In this document: positions 1 through 9,208 of the stretch, in pieces
Position numbering within the stretch: position 1 is the stretch's first letter
Layout of the letters: the number at the start of each line of letters is the position of its first letter
Source of the DNA: Nitrosomonas sp. Is79A3
GTDB lineage: Bacteria > Pseudomonadota > Gammaproteobacteria > Burkholderiales > Nitrosomonadaceae
Assembly (NCBI RefSeq): GCF_000219585.1
Contig: NC_015731.1
Location: 682,001 to 746,000, forward strand
Length of the DNA stretch: 64,000 nt
Direction: 5' to 3'
Notes under the pieces: generated by a model
What the model was told of the DNA's origin: nothing
What the model saw: the letters and a program-made list of their open reading frames with translations, nothing else
Database searches by the model: none
Made by a program: the position numbers and the translations under genes

Positions 1-2
1 AG

Positions 3-410
3 GAAGATCCCTCCGAATTAGATGGCATTGTCTGGGAGGCTTTGCGTTTTGTTCCGATCACTCCGTATTTATTTCGCACCACTGTAAGCGATTATACTGC
101 TGCAAAAGGCACGGACTATGAAACAGTTCTGCGCGCCGGCACTCATGTTCTGCCGGTAACGCTATCCGCTACGTTTGATGAACGGGCATTTGATTCGCCG
201 GAAGACTTTATTCCACAACGCAATTGGTATAACTATTTCCATTTTGGATTCGGCAGCCATGAGTGTTTGGGGCGTTACGTTGGCATGGTGATGATCCCAG
301 AAATGGTGCGGCAAGTAATGTTAAGGAAAGATGTTGAACCAAAAGGCAATATAGACTACAAATCCGGCCCGTTCCCGGAATCGTATGATCTTTCATGGAC
401 TACACAATAA
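3..410 (+). CDS. Cytochrome P450, C-terminal part (5' end outside window)
   Basis: The reading frame is open from the first bases of the window and ends with TAA, so only the C-terminal ~135 residues are present. Two P450 hallmarks are visible: a K-helix ExxR (EALR, just after the first ten codons) and the haem-ligand loop FGFGSHECLGR, whose Cys would be the axial thiolate. These make it a haem monooxygenase or isomerase-type P450. The substrate cannot be inferred from this part alone. The gene continues upstream of the window. A strong stem-loop at 478-527 lies about 70 bp past the stop and may end the transcript. The family call is firm and the specificity unknown. Confidence 0.85.
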   Translation, partial: EDPSELDGIVWEALRFVPITPYLFRTTVSDYTAAKGTDYETVLRAGTHVLPVTLSATFDERAFDSPEDFIPQRNWYNYFHFGFGSHECLGRYVGMVMIPEMVRQVMLRKDVEPKGNIDYKSGPFPESYDLSWTTQ

Positions 411-477
411 GACTCTTATTTTTTGCAGCAGTAAAACTGATTGATGTAAGGAAATGAACAGATAGTCATGTAAAACT

Positions 478-527
478 CAGTGTTCTATAGCCCAAATTTG
501 CTTGTGATTTTTAGCTGTAGAACACTG
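478..527. repeat. Long inverted repeat downstream of the P450 gene
   Basis: Positions 478-491 and 514-527 form a 14-bp stem with one G-U/mismatch around a 22-nt loop. It sits between the P450 stop and the convergent lipoprotein gene, so it may act as a terminator or mRNA 3' stabiliser. It has no clear T-run, so the function is not assigned. Confidence 0.5.
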
Positions 528-545
528 ATAAAATTCCACTAGACT

Positions 546-737
546 CTAGTAATTTGATTTTTCTGTGGTTGATCTGGCTTGGCCGCCACCTTCTTGATCG
601 CCTGCAGGTATTTGATGGAAAGGTTGTATGGTTTTGCCGTAAGCATCAGGGTCGGGCGATTCTGGAGCTGTCGGTTTGCCACCGCAAGCGACTAAAGACA
701 AAATTACTGACACTGCCAAAAAATGTGTGATTCTCAT
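546..737 (-). CDS. Small putative lipoprotein (63 aa)
   Basis: I chose the ATG at 737 because it is preceded by an AGAAGG ribosome-binding site and opens directly into a lipoprotein signal peptide: a short basic start, a hydrophobic core and a lipobox ending LVAC at about residue 18. A longer open frame upstream lacks these features. The mature part is only ~45 residues, rich in Pro, Gly and Gln, with no recognisable domain. It is probably attached to the outer membrane by its N-terminal Cys. It is convergent with the P450 gene and divergent from the Mut7-C gene. Function unknown. Confidence 0.6.
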   Translation of the reverse strand: MRITHFLAVSVILSLVACGGKPTAPESPDPDAYGKTIQPFHQIPAGDQEGGGQARSTTEKSNY

Positions 738-870
738 ATAAAACCTTCTGAATATTAGTTGATAATTAGTTCTTTCGTTACAACGATTCCTAGAATACCG
801 ATTACAGTCATGGGAGACATTGATCTTAATCAAACCAGATCAACCTCGACGTCAAAAATCCATCGAATTT

Positions 871-884
871 TTAGCTGCAGCTAA
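871..884. promoter_or_regulatory. 14-bp perfect palindrome upstream of the Mut7-C gene
   Basis: TTAGCTGCAGCTAA is a perfect palindrome ending about 11 bp before the GTG start at 896, in the intergenic region shared with the divergent lipoprotein gene. Its position suits an operator or a small hairpin overlapping the ribosome-binding region. No matching regulator is known from the window. Confidence 0.3.
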
Positions 885-895
885 TTTTTAGGGTA

Positions 896-1651
896 GTGTC
901 ATCAGTGGTGCAGATCAGAATACGTTTTTATCATTCATTAAACGACTTTATTGCGCCAGCGCTGAGTGCTACAGAGATTATTCATAAATTTGACCGGAAA
1001 GCCTCGATCAAGGACATGATCGAGTCATTTAATGTGCCGCACCCGGAAGTTGAACTGATTCTGGTCAATGGCATTGCGGTAAATTTTGACTATATTGTGC
1101 AGGATGGAGACAGCATCCAGGTTTATCCCGCCGATGGAAATCCTGAAGTCAAACGGTTATTGCCGCTTCGACCGGAATCATCACAACCGCCTGTGTTTGT
1201 TGTGGACGCAAATCTCGGAAAATTAGCACGCTATTTGAGGCTACTGGGATTTGATTGTTTGTATCGCAATGATTTCGGCGATGCCGCAGTGGCAACGATA
1301 GCCAGTGAGCAACAACGTACAGTGCTTACCCGGGATCGCTCATTATTGCAACGCAGCATTATTACTCACGGATATTTTGTCCGTGCGGATATACCTAAAA
1401 TTCAAACTAGAGAAGTTTTGAAAAGATTCAATTTGTATCCTTTGATAAAACCACTGACACGCTGCACGCATTGTAATGGAAAATTAGCGGAAACCGGCAA
1501 ACAACAAATCGAACATTGCCTAAAACCCTTGACAAGGAAATATTACGAAGAATTCCTGATTTGCCCGGAATGTGGCCAGATTTACTGGCAGGGTGGACAT
1601 TATGTGCGCATAAAACTTCTGATTGATGAACTTTCCATAGAAAAATATTAG
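896..1651 (+). CDS. Mut7-C RNase domain protein with N-terminal ubiquitin-like domain
   Basis: The protein has 251 residues. The first ~80 resemble the Mut7-C ubiquitin/ThiS-like beta-grasp domain (VNGIAVNFDYIVQDGDSI region). Residues ~98-245 are a Mut7-C (DUF82, PIN-like) RNase domain: it starts FVVDANLGKLARYLRLLGFD, has a TRDRSLL acidic segment, and carries a C-terminal zinc ribbon with two CxxC pairs (CTHC, CPEC). The family is predicted to cleave RNA, but its cellular substrate is unknown. The start is a GTG at 896; in-frame GTGs at 905 and 908 are alternatives, and none has a strong Shine-Dalgarno. It seems to be transcribed alone. Confidence 0.85.
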   Translation: MSSVVQIRIRFYHSLNDFIAPALSATEIIHKFDRKASIKDMIESFNVPHPEVELILVNGIAVNFDYIVQDGDSIQVYPADGNPEVKRLLPLRPESSQPPVFVVDANLGKLARYLRLLGFDCLYRNDFGDAAVATIASEQQRTVLTRDRSLLQRSIITHGYFVRADIPKIQTREVLKRFNLYPLIKPLTRCTHCNGKLAETGKQQIEHCLKPLTRKYYEEFLICPECGQIYWQGGHYVRIKLLIDELSIEKY

Positions 1652-1884
1652 CTCCGTCCAATTTCTGATTGAAAATAATCTTTCATTGTAATTAGGATGC
1701 GCATCCTCATCAGCCTTTTATTCAGCACCCATTCAGATTCTGCTTGCTATGCTATTTTTAAATACAAAACATATTTGTTTTAATCGATTACTTGGCGGGC
1801 AATGCGTATGAACCTGACTGCAAAGGTAGTCGTTAAGTATAAGATTAATTTGTATTGTTTCATTATATTGTGATCGAGGTTGGT

Positions 1885-2976
1885 ATGAAAAAATTCAAAT
1901 TAACTTGCTTCGCCATCGCCATCTGCGGAATGCTTTTAGCAATTCCGGCAGGAGCCGAAGGAGATAGCGGAGGTTTCGATGGCGGAGGCTTCGACGGTGG
2001 TGACTACGGAGGCGAGTATGACGGAGGTTACGACTCCGGTGGCTATTCTGGTTATGGAGACTACGATCAAGGTAATTTTGATCAAAATGGTTACGATCAG
2101 AGTGATGCTTTCTATCAGGATGATGGATTTAATCAACCGGAGGATTCTGAGTTTGCCGATGACCCAGATCAAGGAGATAATTTTGATCAAACCGGTGCAT
2201 TCGGCCAGTCCAATGATTCTTATCCGAGCGAAAGTGTAGATCAAAGTACTGGATCACAACAGAATGATGGATTTGCACAGGAGCCACTTCGAAACGAGCT
2301 TGCAACCGAGCCGGCAGCGTCTAATGCATCATCAGAGTCTGCGGGATCTGCTGGAATCGATCAATCGAGCCAGGACAATGGCGCTATACAGATAGATCAG
2401 ACTACGCAAGACACTGGCGTCACTCAGGGTGATTCTTCGATTCAGACTGTGAATATTGAAAATACTAATACTGACCAGAATCAATACTCCGGACATGATC
2501 ACCACGGTGGTGGGCACCATCATCATGGCGGATTTGATTCAGGGTTTGGGTTGGGCCTGGGTGTTGGGTTGGGATTTGGATTCGGTCCATGGGGTCCTTT
2601 CAGTCCATTTGCGCCTTTTGGAGGCTTTGGCTATTATGGTTTTGGTGTGCCGTTTAGCAGTTTTGGTTTTTACAGTAATCGGGTAGGTGTCGGACTTTAT
2701 AATAATTACGTCGGTTTCGGACCATATCGCTATTTTGATCCCTACTATCCGCTAGGTGGCTATCCTGGGGTGGTTGCTGCAGCGCCGGTATTTTCGGCAC
2801 CAATGGCTGTAACTCAATCTAGAGCACCAGCGTATGTGCAACAAAATGATGTTTCCAGACCCGCTCCGGTACAGAATAAAAATTATTGGCACTATTGCCG
2901 TAATCCTGAAGGATATTATCCCTATGTCAAGCAATGCGCGGGAGAATGGATAAAAGTTCCTCCGCAACCTTCTTGA
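1885..2976 (+). CDS. Secreted low-complexity Gly/Asp/Gln/His-rich protein
   Basis: The ATG at 1885 follows a GAGG site and begins a typical Sec signal peptide (basic MKK start, hydrophobic core, cleavage after AGA near residue 24). The mature chain of ~340 residues is modular. First comes a Gly-Asp-Tyr repeat region (GGFDGG units), then an Asn/Asp/Gln/Ser-rich stretch, then a His cluster (HDHHGGGHHHHGG). A Gly/Phe-rich block follows (GLGLGVGLGFGFG), and the C-terminus is a conserved two-Cys motif of the type YWHYCRNPEGYYPYVKQC. That C-terminal motif is widespread in proteobacterial exported Gly-rich proteins of unknown function. The His cluster suggests metal binding, which is inference. No operon partner is visible. 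Confidence 0.7.
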   Translation: MKKFKLTCFAIAICGMLLAIPAGAEGDSGGFDGGGFDGGDYGGEYDGGYDSGGYSGYGDYDQGNFDQNGYDQSDAFYQDDGFNQPEDSEFADDPDQGDNFDQTGAFGQSNDSYPSESVDQSTGSQQNDGFAQEPLRNELATEPAASNASSESAGSAGIDQSSQDNGAIQIDQTTQDTGVTQGDSSIQTVNIENTNTDQNQYSGHDHHGGGHHHHGGFDSGFGLGLGVGLGFGFGPWGPFSPFAPFGGFGYYGFGVPFSSFGFYSNRVGVGLYNNYVGFGPYRYFDPYYPLGGYPGVVAAAPVFSAPMAVTQSRAPAYVQQNDVSRPAPVQNKNYWHYCRNPEGYYPYVKQCAGEWIKVPPQPS

Positions 2977-3070
2977 TTATTCCAATAAGCGTGTTTGAAT
3001 GCCAAGGTAAAGCTTGTTTTTATTCAATTGAGTTTACCTTATAAAATTATTACACAAAGAAATAGCAACA

Positions 3071-3511
3071 TTATTTGATAGGGCTGATTACTTCCCAATC
3101 TTCAATATTCCCCGCGGTTTCGTCAAAAATTGGATGAACGATTATGTCGCTTATTTCTTTAAATCGAGAATACCGCGGGGGATCTCTATCTTTTAGTTTT
3201 TTCAATAAGTGATTGAATTCGTATTCCAGTTGTCCGCTGGTGACAGTAATTTTTTCTGTAAAACTCTGATCGGTGATTTTATTTCTGTCAAAGTGATAAC
3301 CGCGTTTTTCTGCTTCATCTGCCACAAACCCCAGATAAACAGCGATAGTGTCAATAGGATTTTTGGTATTTTTGAATCTTGTTAATTGAGGGTGATTTTT
3401 ATATCCCTTGGTATCACCTCGCAAAACTTTCTGAGCTAAAAGACCTTCACGCCAAAGGGCTACCAAACCTTTAGCATCTAAATAATAGGGATGTATTGAC
3501 CAAAGTCGCAT
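3071..3511 (-). CDS. Pyrimidine-dimer DNA glycosylase (T4 endonuclease V type)
   Basis: The 146-residue protein starting MRLWSIHPYYLDAKGLVALW matches the Pyr_excise family (PF03013), which excises UV-induced pyrimidine dimers and nicks the abasic site. I start it at the ATG at 3511 because family members begin with MRLWS. The track upstream to 3547 has only a TTG and no family similarity. LVALWREGLLAQ and the segment GYKNHPQLTRF are family hallmarks. The Shine-Dalgarno is weak. It is a single-gene unit convergent with the glycine-rich protein gene. Confidence 0.8.
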   Translation of the reverse strand: MRLWSIHPYYLDAKGLVALWREGLLAQKVLRGDTKGYKNHPQLTRFKNTKNPIDTIAVYLGFVADEAEKRGYHFDRNKITDQSFTEKITVTSGQLEYEFNHLLKKLKDRDPPRYSRFKEISDIIVHPIFDETAGNIEDWEVISPIK

Positions 3512-3757
3512 AATTGAATTTACTTTGAGTGCATTCCGCAGGTTCAATCATACATATACATTTTCCTCTTAATTGCTCTTAATTATTGTTATTTCTACTA
3601 TTCTGATAATACTCAGAATAGGGGGTAAGTATGAAAGCAAGATAACCTCATAATATATAGCTAATTTTTTATTCCAGATAAACTAAATCGTTCCGATATC
3701 AAGATGCATTGGCAAGAAACCAATAATTTACCCTTTACCCTTGAACAGGGGATAGCG

Positions 3758-4377
3758 ATGAATAGTTTTTTGAAATATATGGCCAGCGCTTTATTTGCAA
3801 CCCCGATGATAGCTTCGGCAGCCGTGGATCTAGTGGCGAACGGCGGCTTCGAAGCTGATTCGCAAGCGAGCGGTACCTGGAATATTTATAGTTCATTGAC
3901 CGGTTGGACGGGTAGCCCAAACATCGAGCTGCGCAATAATGTTGCCGGAATTGCTTATGAAGGTGGCAACTTTATCGAATTGGATACCTATTCAAACAGT
4001 TCGATGGCACAGTTCTTAATCGGCACTCCTGGTCTGTATCAACTGAGTTTCTGGTATTCCGCCCGTCCGGGTACGGGCGCCACTAATGACCTCACATTTA
4101 CATTTGATGGATCCGCCCCCGTAACTGTGTTGAATAGCGCTACTAATGGAGGAAATGATCAGAATTGGTTAAATTATTCGACAGTCATTAACTTCGATGG
4201 AAATGGCTTGCTCACTTTTAACGCTATTGGAGCTAGCGATGGTTACGGTGGCTCGCTTGATATGGTTTCGTTTACGAGTCCTATACCCGATCAGATACCT
4301 ACGTCATGCTGTTAGCTGGACTGGGATTGTTGGGCTTCGTCGCGCGCCGCAAGAAAAAACATTTGATCAGAGATTAG
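3758..4377 (+). pseudogene. PEP-CTERM sorting-domain protein, frameshifted in the sorting signal
   Basis: The ATG at 3758 has an AGGGGA site and a Sec signal peptide (cleavage after ASA near residue 22). The mature part is a beta-sandwich-like domain (LVANGGFEADSQASGTW start, as in PEP-CTERM proteins with a DUF642/CBM-like fold). The frame stops at 4315 right after IPDQIPTSCC. In the next frame, from about 4291, the sequence reads SDTYVMLLAGLGLLGFVARRKKK and stops at 4377, which is a canonical PEP-CTERM transmembrane-basic tail. One missing base near 4289-4291 explains this; restored, it reads PIPESDTYVMLL. As written, the product would lack its exosortase sorting signal. A sequencing error is possible. 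Confidence 0.8.
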
Positions 4378-4609
4378 ATTTGTTCTAAGAAACCCTGTCT
4401 TAGAGATGGGGGTAGTGCCGATACTAAAGTATACGAAGCCGGGCTAACGATGATTTATATGTTTGGGATAAGGGTAATGAAGAATGATAAGGTGGTTGCA
4501 GGCTTGTTCAATATTCTATAGTCTGTATGCGATTCACAAAATCTGCCGCAAAAAGGTTTTAGTTAGCTTCATGTAATCATTAAGATATCATTTTGTACAG
4601 GAATTCAGA

Positions 4610-4783
4610 ATGAAGAAAAAACAGATAGCAAACGCGATTGCTTTCCTGATGTTACTGCCTCTGTTATCAGGTTGTTGGACTCTAGTTGCTGTCGGCGCAG
4701 GTGCTTATGGCGGGTATAAAATGAAAGAGAATGGCTATACCCTACAAAACCCGATTACCAAGGAAAAGAAATCGAGCAAATAA
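4610..4783 (+). CDS. Small lipoprotein (57 aa)
   Basis: A 57-codon frame starts at the ATG at 4610 after an AGGA site. It has a basic start (MKKKQ), a hydrophobic core and the lipobox LLSGC at residues 18-22. A Gly/Ala-rich stretch (VAVGAGAYGGYKMKE) and a short Lys-rich tail follow. Small lipoproteins of this shape occur in betaproteobacteria without known function. It is convergent with lspA, the lipoprotein signal peptidase gene, which is a curious neighbour but not evidence of linkage. Confidence 0.6.
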   Translation: MKKKQIANAIAFLMLLPLLSGCWTLVAVGAGAYGGYKMKENGYTLQNPITKEKKSSK

Positions 4784-4813
4784 GATTTATAGTGGTAAGG
4801 GCTTAGCCAATGG

Positions 4814-5305
4814 CTACTTAACCTTTTCTTTAGAATTTTCTGAATCTTCCTTGTGCCGGAAACTTTCATATATCATCAGCGCAGCACCGATAAAAATGGC
4901 AGAATCTGCGATATTGAATGCTGGCCAGTGATAAGTGCCGAGGTAAAAATCCAGAAAATCGACCACATGACCCAGCGTGATGCGGTCATATAAATTCCCT
5001 AAAGCGCCACCCAGGATCAAGCTCAGCGACATACAGAATAATTTCTCATGTTTGTATTTATTGAGCAGGTAGATGATCAGTAAGGCAGCGCTACCTGCGA
5101 TTGCGCTTAGGAACCAACGCTGCCAGCCGGATTCCTCGCTCAGAAAGCTGAAAGCTGCGCCGGGATTGTAGGTCAGCACGAGGTTAAAAAAACCGGTCAA
5201 TGGGATTTTCTGCCCAAATTCCAATGCAGACTCTACCCAATATTTACTGGCGAGATCCAGTACCAGAACGATCAAGGCAATGGTCAGACTAATGTAAAGT
5301 TTCAT
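4814..5305 (-). CDS. lspA: Lipoprotein signal peptidase (signal peptidase II)
   Basis: This inner-membrane aspartyl protease removes prolipoprotein signal peptides before the lipidated Cys. At 163 residues it is of normal length, with four predicted membrane segments. Family motifs include LVLDLASKYWVE near the N-terminus, TYNPGAAFSFL, and the two catalytic Asp regions NLYDRITLGHVVDF and FNIADSAI. It is the last gene of the ribF-ileS-lspA run and begins 33 bp after ileS, which is the usual order in proteobacteria. Confidence 0.97.
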   Translation of the reverse strand: MKLYISLTIALIVLVLDLASKYWVESALEFGQKIPLTGFFNLVLTYNPGAAFSFLSEESGWQRWFLSAIAGSAALLIIYLLNKYKHEKLFCMSLSLILGGALGNLYDRITLGHVVDFLDFYLGTYHWPAFNIADSAIFIGAALMIYESFRHKEDSENSKEKVK

Positions 5306-5338
5306 GGTGAGAAATTTCCGGTAAATAAGTGTAGGCTT

Positions 5339-8146
5339 TTACGCGTAGTGACGTTCTTCGCCGCTGCCATAAAGATTGGCGACGCAACGTTCGCACAAGG
5401 TGGAATGTTCCGCATGATGCCCGACATCCCGGCGATAATGCCAACAGCGTTCGCATTTTGCATGTGTGCTGGATACTACATCAATCCTTTCCTGTTGCGG
5501 GCCACTAACCTGAATCAGATGGACTTCAGAAACAATCAACACGAAGCGCAAATCATCGCCCAGTGCTTTGAGTAGGGTGAAATCGTCACTGTTGGCGCGT
5601 ATCTCAACTGTCGCTGCCAATGAGGAACCGATTTCTCCCTGTGCGCGGGAATCTTCCAATTTTTTTAGCACTTGCGAACGTAAAGTGCGTGTTCTTGACC
5701 AGCGTTGCTGTAATAACTGGGTATCCGGCTGCGCTGGAAAGCTGTGCCAGTGATGCAACAGCACGCTGCCTTCTGTGTCGCCGGTCAGATGTTCCCATAT
5801 TTCTTCCGAAGTAAAGCTCAGAATGGGAGCAAACAGGCGCACCAGGCTATGCGCGATATGGTATAGCGCGGTTTGTGCCGAGCGGCGTGGTGTGCCTTTG
5901 GCTGCTGCTGTGTACAAGCGATCCTTGAGGATATCCAGATAGAAGCCGCCCAAGTCTTCAGAACAGAAATTGTGCAATTTATGCACCACTTGATGAAATT
6001 CATAACGTTGATAGCTTTGTGTCAAATCTTCTTGGAAAGAATCGGTAAACGCCAGCATATAGCGGTCAATCTCCAGGCAATCAGTGACGGCAACCAGATC
6101 GTTCTGCGGGTTAAAGTCCATGAGATTGGCGAGTAAAAAGCGCAGTGTATTACGGATGCGCCGATAGCTCTCGACTACTCGTTTCAGAATTTCTTCGGAA
6201 ATGGAAAGTTCACCGGAATAATCGGTTGAAGCCACCCATAAACGCAAAATATCGGCACCGGAAGTATCCATCACTTTCTGCGGTGCGATGACGTTTCCTT
6301 TGGATTTGCTCATTTTGTGACCGCTGCCATCCACCACAAATCCGTGTGTGAGTAGCGCATCATATGGGGCTCTGGCATCAATGGCGCAACCGGTCAGCAG
6401 CGAAGACTGGAACCAGCCGCGATGCTGGTCGGAGCCTTCAAGATAGAGATCAGCCGGGTATTTGAGTTGAGCATTCGGCTTAACGACAGTGTCGTGCGTG
6501 GTGCCAGAATCAAACCAAACATCCAGCGTATCGGTTAGTTTCTTGTAATCCCTGGCTTCTTCCCCAAGCAATTCAGCAGCATCAAGTGCAAACCAGGCTT
6601 CAATGCCCTGCTGTTCGATTTTTTGCGCCACTTGCTCGAGTAATTCGAGTGATCGTGGATGCGGCAAAAGGGTTTCTTTATGCACAAAAAATGTCATTGG
6701 AACGCCCCAGTTACGTTGGCGTGAAACGCACCAATCCGGGCGGTTCTTAATCATCGCCTCCAGGCGGGCCTTGCCCCATGTCGGGTAAAAAGTAGTGGTG
6801 TCAACAGCTCGCATGGCCAGTTCACGCAGGGTTTGTTTCTGCGCGGCTGCATCAATTTTACCGTGCAGATTCAGGCCAATAAACCATTGTGGGGTAGCAC
6901 GAAAAATGATGGGTGTTTTGTGACGCCAGCAGTGCGGATAGCTGTGATCGATTTTTCTCAGGCAAAATAGATGCCCGCTGGTTTTGAGTGTATCTATGAC
7001 GATATCGTTGGCTTTCCACACCGAAAGACCGCCGACCAAAGGGGTGTTGGTATTAAACTTGCCATTGCCGTCAACCGGGCTTTCGCTGGGTAAGCCATAA
7101 TTCTGGCCGACAAAATAGTCATCCAAACCATGTGCTGGTGCTGTATGCACAAGGCCAGTGCCGGCTTCCAACGTAACATGCTCGCCGCAAATTATTTTAA
7201 CCGTGCGCGGTTCAAACGGGTGTTGTAGTTTTAAATTTTCAAGACTGATTCCCGTGCAAGGGATACCATTGTGCTCAATGGCGGTCAAGCCGTAGCGCTC
7301 CAGACAAGCTTGCTTCAGTTCGGCTGCGAGGATCAGCCAGCCGCGTGTTGTTTTTATCAGTTCATAAACAAAATCTGGGTGAACGCTGACCGCCTGGTTG
7401 GCCGGTAGTGTCCAGGGCGTGGTAGTCCAGATGATGGCATAAACGGTGTCATTTTCAGGGATCAAGATGCCAAAGATATCGCAGAGAGATCGGTGCTCGG
7501 ACGATTGCACGGTAAAACCTACATCAATCGCGGGTGAGGTTTTATCTTCATATTCCACTTCGGCTTCAGCCAGTGCGGAGCCGCAATCAATACACCAATT
7601 GACCGGTTTTTGACCCTGATACAGATAGCCGTTCTGATAAATTTTTCCCAGTGCGCGAATAATGCCAGCTTCTGTTTTGAAATTCATCGTGAGATAGGGA
7701 TTATCCCAATCACCAAGCACGCCGAGGCGGATGAAATCAGCTTTCTGGCGCTCTACCTGTTCCTTAGCGAAAGCGCGGCAAAGCTCGCGCACTTTATCAG
7801 CCGGTAAGTGCTTGCCATGTTTTTTTTCAATCTGATGCTCAATGGGTAACCCATGGCAATCCCAGCCCGGAATATACGGTGCATCGAAACCAGCCAGTGT
7901 TTTGCTTTTGATGATGATATCTTTGAGAATTTTATTGACCGCATGACCGATGTGAATGTCGCCGTTGGCATAAGGGGGACCGTCGTGCAGAATGAATTTG
8001 GGGCGCCCTTTGCTGACGGAGCGGATTTTTTGATACAGATTCTTTTCTTGCCAGGCCTTTAGCATGCCCGGTTCACGGCTGGCCAGATTGCCGCGCATGG
8101 GGAAGGGTGTGTCGAGTAAATTGAGGGTTTTCTTATAGTCAGTCAT
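5339..8146 (-). CDS. ileS: Isoleucyl-tRNA synthetase
   Basis: This is a class I aminoacyl-tRNA synthetase of 935 residues, full length for the bacterial type. The HIGH signature appears as [11 protein letters not shown] near residue 65 and KMSKS as [11 protein letters not shown] near residue 610. Between them lies the CP1 editing domain, which clears Val-tRNA(Ile). The C-terminus carries the zinc ribbon of the eubacterial form (CERCWHY ... CERCVANL). It is cotranscribed with ribF upstream and lspA downstream. Confidence 0.98.
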   Translation of the reverse strand: MTDYKKTLNLLDTPFPMRGNLASREPGMLKAWQEKNLYQKIRSVSKGRPKFILHDGPPYANGDIHIGHAVNKILKDIIIKSKTLAGFDAPYIPGWDCHGLPIEHQIEKKHGKHLPADKVRELCRAFAKEQVERQKADFIRLGVLGDWDNPYLTMNFKTEAGIIRALGKIYQNGYLYQGQKPVNWCIDCGSALAEAEVEYEDKTSPAIDVGFTVQSSEHRSLCDIFGILIPENDTVYAIIWTTTPWTLPANQAVSVHPDFVYELIKTTRGWLILAAELKQACLERYGLTAIEHNGIPCTGISLENLKLQHPFEPRTVKIICGEHVTLEAGTGLVHTAPAHGLDDYFVGQNYGLPSESPVDGNGKFNTNTPLVGGLSVWKANDIVIDTLKTSGHLFCLRKIDHSYPHCWRHKTPIIFRATPQWFIGLNLHGKIDAAAQKQTLRELAMRAVDTTTFYPTWGKARLEAMIKNRPDWCVSRQRNWGVPMTFFVHKETLLPHPRSLELLEQVAQKIEQQGIEAWFALDAAELLGEEARDYKKLTDTLDVWFDSGTTHDTVVKPNAQLKYPADLYLEGSDQHRGWFQSSLLTGCAIDARAPYDALLTHGFVVDGSGHKMSKSKGNVIAPQKVMDTSGADILRLWVASTDYSGELSISEEILKRVVESYRRIRNTLRFLLANLMDFNPQNDLVAVTDCLEIDRYMLAFTDSFQEDLTQSYQRYEFHQVVHKLHNFCSEDLGGFYLDILKDRLYTAAAKGTPRRSAQTALYHIAHSLVRLFAPILSFTSEEIWEHLTGDTEGSVLLHHWHSFPAQPDTQLLQQRWSRTRTLRSQVLKKLEDSRAQGEIGSSLAATVEIRANSDDFTLLKALGDDLRFVLIVSEVHLIQVSGPQQERIDVVSSTHAKCERCWHYRRDVGHHAEHSTLCERCVANLYGSGEERHYA

Positions 8147-8187
8147 GAAATGTAGAATTAGTGGGTTAAAGGACGTTACCGGCTACT

Positions 8188-9141
8188 TTAAAGGTTTTGA
8201 ACTGTGAGAAGAAATTCTTTTGCTTGCACGACATCTTTATTAATTTGAACGATGAGTGTGTCAATATCCGCATATTTTTCTTCGTCACGCAGCTTGTGCA
8301 GAAAATCAACTTGTAAATGTTGTCCATAAATGTCCTGATTAAAGTCAAACAAATGTACTTCCAATACGGGTTTGCCATTTTCATGGATTGTCGGTCTTAC
8401 GCCCAGACTGGCAACACCGGGAAGTACGGTTTCAGGAGATGCTTTCATGGCACCGTGTACGGTAACAACAAAAATGCCTGAGAGTGGCGGGTGATTATAT
8501 TTCAACTGAATATTCGCTGTCGGGAATCCGATTTGTTTGCCTAATTTATCACCATCAATCACACGCCCACTGATGCTGTAAGGCCTTCCCAGTAATTTCC
8601 TGGCCTGATTGAGATTGCCAGCAGCCAGCGCTTGCCGCGTAGCAGTGCTTGAAATGCGCTGATCGTCTATGGCGACACTGGGCATGGCTTCTACGGTAAA
8701 ACCATTTGCTGATGAATAGGCTTGCAGCATGGCAAAATCACCCGCGCGTCGTGCACCAAAACGAAAATCATCTCCAACAAGCAACCAGCGGACAGATAGC
8801 TCCCGGTTCAGAATGCGCGTAATAAATTGTTCTGGACTAATTCTGGCGAAATCATAATTGAAGCGGCAGACATGGATGCAATCGACTTCTGCTTGGATTA
8901 AGTATTTCAGTTTCTCGCGCAGGCTGGTCAAGCGGGCAGGTGCCTGATCTGGCGCAAAAAACTCACGTGGATGGGGTTCAAAGGTCATCACGCAGGCGGG
9001 TAGCCCAAGCCGCTTGGCAACATCCTTCAGACGGATAAGCATTGCTTGATGGCCTAAATGGACACCATCAAAATTGCCTATGGTCAGTGCAACCGGCGTT
9101 TTGCCGCGTATCAATGACCTTCGCCAAGTATGCATGAGCAT
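8188..9141 (-). CDS. ribF: Bifunctional riboflavin kinase / FAD synthetase
   Basis: The 317-residue protein makes FMN from riboflavin and then FAD. The N-terminal nucleotidyltransferase domain has TIGNFDGVHLGHQAML (HxGH-type site) and RISSTATRQALAAGN. The C-terminal kinase domain has GRPYSISGRVIDGDKLGKQIGFPTANI. The ATG at 9141 follows an AGGG site; a second ATG two codons on is possible. It heads the ribF-ileS-lspA unit. Its upstream region has been invaded by an ISAs1 element beginning 68 bp away, so its native promoter or upstream neighbour (often rpsT/murJ) is displaced or absent. Confidence 0.97.
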   Translation of the reverse strand: MLMHTWRRSLIRGKTPVALTIGNFDGVHLGHQAMLIRLKDVAKRLGLPACVMTFEPHPREFFAPDQAPARLTSLREKLKYLIQAEVDCIHVCRFNYDFARISPEQFITRILNRELSVRWLLVGDDFRFGARRAGDFAMLQAYSSANGFTVEAMPSVAIDDQRISSTATRQALAAGNLNQARKLLGRPYSISGRVIDGDKLGKQIGFPTANIQLKYNHPPLSGIFVVTVHGAMKASPETVLPGVASLGVRPTIHENGKPVLEVHLFDFNQDIYGQHLQVDFLHKLRDEEKYADIDTLIVQINKDVVQAKEFLLTVQNL

Positions 9142-9198
9142 GAAACCCTAAAATTACTAATTTTAGCTTGTTTAAGGCAAACAGGTCTAGTTCATACC

Positions 9199-9208
9199 TG
9201 GTTATTAT
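9199..9208. repeat. Target-site duplication, left copy
   Basis: TGGTTATTAT directly abuts the left inverted repeat of the ISAs1 element and is identical to 10412-10421 on the other side. A perfect 10-bp duplication is within the range reported for ISAs1-family transposition and shows the element moved here as a unit and recently. Confidence 0.9.

Noticed and set aside
1979..2686. Several open frames inside the glycine/aspartate-rich gene (1979-2239, 2456-2686, minus 1936-2244)
   Set aside because: They result from low-complexity repeats; they lack start context, signal peptide or domains.
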